32,685 nt of DNA, taken from Neorhizobium sp. SHOUNA12A. Lineage in GTDB: Bacteria > Pseudomonadota > Alphaproteobacteria > Rhizobiales > Rhizobiaceae. The translations under genes and the position numbers were made by a program. Shown piece by piece: positions 30,427 to 32,685 of the stretch. The notes under the pieces were generated by a model. The model was not told where the DNA came from. It searched no databases and saw only the letters and a list, made by a program, of their open reading frames with translations. The first letter of the stretch is position 1. Each line of letters opens with the position of its first letter. The stretch is from positions 1-32,685 of the forward strand of contig NZ_JALBGV010000070.1 in assembly GCF_023006505.1 (NCBI RefSeq). Reading direction: 5' to 3'.

Positions 30427-31233
30427 ATGCGCATCTTCTGGCAGAGCTTCATCGATGCGACTGCAAGCGCCGCTTATATGACGCGGCTCTCGGATTATCT
30501 GAACGGTATTGCCGAGCCCGGCACGACAGTGGACGTCTTCGGCATCAGCCCTCCGGACCGTCATTTCGGGCGGCTGGCGGAATTCCGTTGCGCGGCGATC
30601 GCGATCGACAACGGGCTGGAAGCGGCGAGCCGCGGATATGACGCGGTCGTTATCGGCCATTTTCAGGATCCGGGCCTTTATGAGCTCAAGTCGGCACTGA
30701 CCATTCCCGTGATTGGCGCCGGCGAGGTCTGCATGCATTACGCCGCGCGGCTCGGCCGGCGCATGGCACTGGTCACCCTCGATGACGTCTTTCAGACCTG
30801 GCATTACGAGCAGGCCGATCTCTACGGCCTCGGCGGTCGGGTGAAGCATGTCGTCGGCATGAACTGCGAGCCTTCGGATTTCAGCGCTGCCTTTGCGGGA
30901 GACGACGAAGCGCGGCGGCGGATGCTTGCCAATTTCACCGCCTGCGCCGAGCCGCTGGTGCGCGATGGCGCCGACGTCGTGGTGCCGGCGGGCGTCCTGC
31001 CGGGCCTCCTGGTCGGCAGCGAATACGGGTTCAAGGTGTTGCATGCGCCGGTCGTCAACACGGCGGCGGTGGCGCTGAAGAGCGCCGAGATGGACGTGCG
31101 GCTGCAGAAGATCAACGGCATCGAGGTAAGCCGGGGGCCGTTCTGTTCGCTCGCCAACGCGCATGCGATCGAAGATTTCCGGACTTTCGTTGCCAACGGC
31201 CGTCAGGCGCCGCTGTTTCCGAGCGGCGCTTGA
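30427..31233 (+). CDS. Asp/Glu/hydantoin racemase-superfamily protein lacking both catalytic cysteines
   Basis: A 268-residue protein of the two-lobed aspartate/glutamate/hydantoin racemase superfamily. The first lobe motif, normally C-F-x-D-P-G-L, reads GHFQDPGL with H78 in the cysteine position. The second cysteine region, normally G-C-A-G-M, reads VVPAGVLPG near residue 187. Without the two-cysteine pair, simple racemisation is unlikely; isomerase, decarboxylase or binding functions are possible. C102 (GEVCMHYAA) is present but does not align with the catalytic position. GAGGG precedes the ATG. It is divergent from marR3 and converges with the quinone oxidoreductase gene (6 bases between stops). 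Confidence 0.75.
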   Translation: MRIFWQSFIDATASAAYMTRLSDYLNGIAEPGTTVDVFGISPPDRHFGRLAEFRCAAIAIDNGLEAASRGYDAVVIGHFQDPGLYELKSALTIPVIGAGEVCMHYAARLGRRMALVTLDDVFQTWHYEQADLYGLGGRVKHVVGMNCEPSDFSAAFAGDDEARRRMLANFTACAEPLVRDGADVVVPAGVLPGLLVGSEYGFKVLHAPVVNTAAVALKSAEMDVRLQKINGIEVSRGPFCSLANAHAIEDFRTFVANGRQAPLFPSGA

Positions 31234-31239
31234 GAAACG

Positions 31240-32166
31240 TCACATCGTCAGCATCAGGCGCCCGCGCGAGATGGCGCCTTTTTCCATCAGGAGGTGGGCT
31301 TCGGCGGCCTCCGACAAGGGCATGGTGCGGGCGACCTGGGGCTTGAGTAGGCCGGCGCCGGCGAGATCCATCATACCTTGAAGCGCCGACTTATCGTCGG
31401 TGATTATTGCGCGGGTGACCTTGACGCCGAATTCCTCACCGCGGTCCCGGATCGGATCGGCGACCAGCCAGACCATATGGCCGCCCTTTTTCAGCACCTT
31501 GTAAGACTTGTCGTGGACTTCGCCGCCCATCAGTTCGAAGACGATGTCCTGATCGGTGAGGATCTCGGAGAAATCCTCCTCGTCATAGGCGACGACGCGG
31601 TCGGCGCCGAGGCCGAGGACATAATCGCGGTTCGTCGAGCGGCAGGTGGCGGTGACATGGGCGCCGAGATGGTGGCAGAGCTGGACGAGCAACCCGCCGA
31701 CCGCACCGGAACCGGAATGTATGAGAACCTTGTCGCCGGATTTGACTTCCACGGTGCGCACCGCAATCCAGGCGCTGAGGCCGGCATTGGTGAGTGCCAC
31801 GGCGTCGATGGTCGAGAGGCTGTCTGGAATTTTGACAGCATGCTTTTCATCGACGGCGATCATTTCCGCATAACCGCCCTGGGCAAAGACGCCGGCCATG
31901 ACAGCAACCCGCTCGCCGATCTTGAATTCCATCACACCGTCGCTGACGGAAACCACCGTGCCGCCGCCGTCACGGCCGGGCACGCTCGGCATCGGCAGGG
32001 TGAAATGGTTCTGCAAATGCCCGGCGCGAAGCTTCCAGTCGAAAGGCGTGACGCTGGCGGCCTCGAGCTTCACCAGGATCTGGCCCGGTCCGGCGACCGG
32101 ATCGGGCAGGTCGACATAGTGCATCACATCGGCGGGGCCGTGTTCGCTGTACTGGATGGCTTTCAC
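31240..32166 (-). CDS. Medium-chain dehydrogenase, quinone oxidoreductase-like (zinc-independent MDR)
   Basis: A 308-residue NADPH-dependent oxidoreductase. A GroES-like N-terminal domain (LEAASVTPFDWKLRAG; PGRDGGGTV) precedes a Rossmann domain with a variant nucleotide loop (HSGSGAVGGLLVQLCHHLGA). Cysteine ligands for structural or catalytic zinc are absent, as in QOR-type enzymes that reduce quinones or enones. The start codon is GTG at 32166, with AGGAG 7 bases upstream. The upstream aldolase gene ends 27 bases away, so the two are probably co-transcribed. The link to the aromatic pathway is uncertain. Confidence 0.88.
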   Translation of the reverse strand: MKAIQYSEHGPADVMHYVDLPDPVAGPGQILVKLEAASVTPFDWKLRAGHLQNHFTLPMPSVPGRDGGGTVVSVSDGVMEFKIGERVAVMAGVFAQGGYAEMIAVDEKHAVKIPDSLSTIDAVALTNAGLSAWIAVRTVEVKSGDKVLIHSGSGAVGGLLVQLCHHLGAHVTATCRSTNRDYVLGLGADRVVAYDEEDFSEILTDQDIVFELMGGEVHDKSYKVLKKGGHMVWLVADPIRDRGEEFGVKVTRAIITDDKSALQGMMDLAGAGLLKPQVARTMPLSEAAEAHLLMEKGAISRGRLMLTM

Positions 32167-32193
32167 GTCGTCACTCCTGGAAGTCGATGGGGC

Positions 32194-32685
32194 TTATGCG
32201 GAGCGCGCGGCGGCGACGTCGGCAGCGATGCCAGCGCCGAGAAACCTCGTATCGCTGGAGAGCAGATAGAAGCTGATGCCTGCCTCCGACCATTTGCCGA
32301 TGTCATCGGCGGAGGGGCGGAATATGCCGACGGCCTTGCCTGCCTTGCGGGCGGCTTTGGTGATCTTGAAAATGGCCGCGTCCAGCTTCTCGGCTCCATC
32401 CGGCCCTATCGCGCCGATTGAAACGGAGAGGTCGCCGGGGCCGATGAAGACCACGTCGACGCCTTCGACGGCGACGATCTCCTCGACATTGGCGAGTCCT
32501 TCGGCGGTCTCGATCTGAATTGCGAGGACAAGGCTTTCATTCGCCGACTTCAGATAGTCGGGAATGCGGTAGCCGTAGCCGGCGGCGCGGCCGGGTCCGA
32601 CACCGCGTTCGCCGATCGGCGGATAGCGGGTTGCCAGTACGGCGGCCTTGGCCTGGGCGGCGGTCGAGACGCGCGGCACCAACAC
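32194..32685 (-). CDS. HpcH/HpaI-family aldolase, C-terminal part (cut by right window edge)
   Basis: The last 163 codons of a class II aldolase/citrate-lyase-like enzyme; the 5' part is beyond base 32685. Recognisable segments are VLVPRVST at the edge, RYPPIGERGVGPGRA, the metal-ligand glutamate in IQIETAEGLANVEEI, and the substrate-loop motif FIGPGDLSVSIG. Family members cleave 4-hydroxy-2-oxoacids to pyruvate and an aldehyde. The GTG at the very edge is an internal valine codon, not a start. The exact substrate is unknown. Confidence 0.88.
   Translation of the reverse strand: MLVPRVSTAAQAKAAVLATRYPPIGERGVGPGRAAGYGYRIPDYLKSANESLVLAIQIETAEGLANVEEIVAVEGVDVVFIGPGDLSVSIGAIGPDGAEKLDAAIFKITKAARKAGKAVGIFRPSADDIGKWSEAGISFYLLSSDTRFLGAGIAADVAAARSA

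Noticed and set aside
30426..30435. ATATGCGCAT resembling the ATATGCA operator at the racemase-like start codon
   Set aside because: It is made by the start codon and first codons of the gene, and the second arm does not match; coincidence.
1..32685. CRISPR arrays, tRNA/rRNA genes, insertion sequences and integrases
   Set aside because: No regularly spaced repeats, no recognisable RNA gene sequence and no transposase or integrase motifs were seen on either strand.

Overview
The window is about 32.7 kb of GC-rich, gene-dense DNA from an alphaproteobacterium. Its translationally coupled lpiA-acvB pair, a gene order known from Rhizobium, Agrobacterium and Sinorhizobium, points to Rhizobiaceae. 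No rRNA, tRNA, CRISPR array, transposase or integrase was recognised. Apart from lpiA-acvB, most genes look like one accessory catabolic island for an aromatic or indolic acid, with its own transporters and three MarR-type regulators.

Layout, left to right. (1) 1-78, minus: first codons of a short-chain dehydrogenase running off the left edge. (2) 89-2434, minus: a fused FAD monooxygenase/old-yellow-enzyme protein of the 2-aminobenzoyl-CoA monooxygenase/reductase (or salicylyl-CoA 5-hydroxylase) type. (3) 2732-6439, plus: iorA-iorB, a 2-oxoacid:ferredoxin oxidoreductase. (4) 6541-10490, plus: lpiA-acvB, lipid aminoacylation. (5) 13471-10496, minus: cyclase-family amidohydrolase, CrtI-like FAD oxidoreductase and marR1; divergent marR2 at 13923-14438. 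(6) 16012-14457, minus: periplasmic amino-acid binding protein and one permease, without an ATPase. (7) 16383-17096, plus: EthD-like protein. (8) 23644-17103, minus: oligopeptide-type ABC operon (binding protein, two permeases, fused double ATPase) ending in an FMN-dependent 2-hydroxyacid dehydrogenase. (9) 24051-29807, plus: SRPBCC protein, acyl-CoA ligase, Ohr, thiolase-like protein, DUF35-SDR fusion and a second cyclase-family hydrolase. (10) marR3 (minus), Asp/Glu-racemase-like protein (plus), then a quinone oxidoreductase-like MDR and a partial HpcH/HpaI aldolase (both minus).

Working model (inference). The set matches the back half of an indole-3-acetate route through dioxindole-3-acetate, isatin and isatinate. 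The ligase would make a dioxindole-3-acetyl-CoA. The thiolase-like/DUF35 pair, which lacks all thiolase catalytic residues, would act as a retro-aldolase giving isatin and acetyl-CoA. A cyclase-family hydrolase (isatin hydrolase fold) would open isatin to isatinate (2-aminophenylglyoxylate). IorAB would decarboxylate that 2-oxoacid oxidatively to 2-aminobenzoyl-CoA. The fused flavoprotein would dearomatise it, and the SDR would begin the following beta-oxidation-like steps. The front-end oxygenase is not in the window.

Regulation. Two recurrent palindromes sit in the intergenic regions. TTTAAGCTTAAA-like sites occur in front of the flavoprotein, EthD/binding protein, opp operon, SRPBCC operon, ohr and marR3/racemase. 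ATATGCA-N2-TGCATAT-like sites occur in front of iorA and between the cyclase and marR2. Several overlap recognisable -35 or -10 elements. This suggests two MarR regulons that together cover nearly all the catabolic genes.
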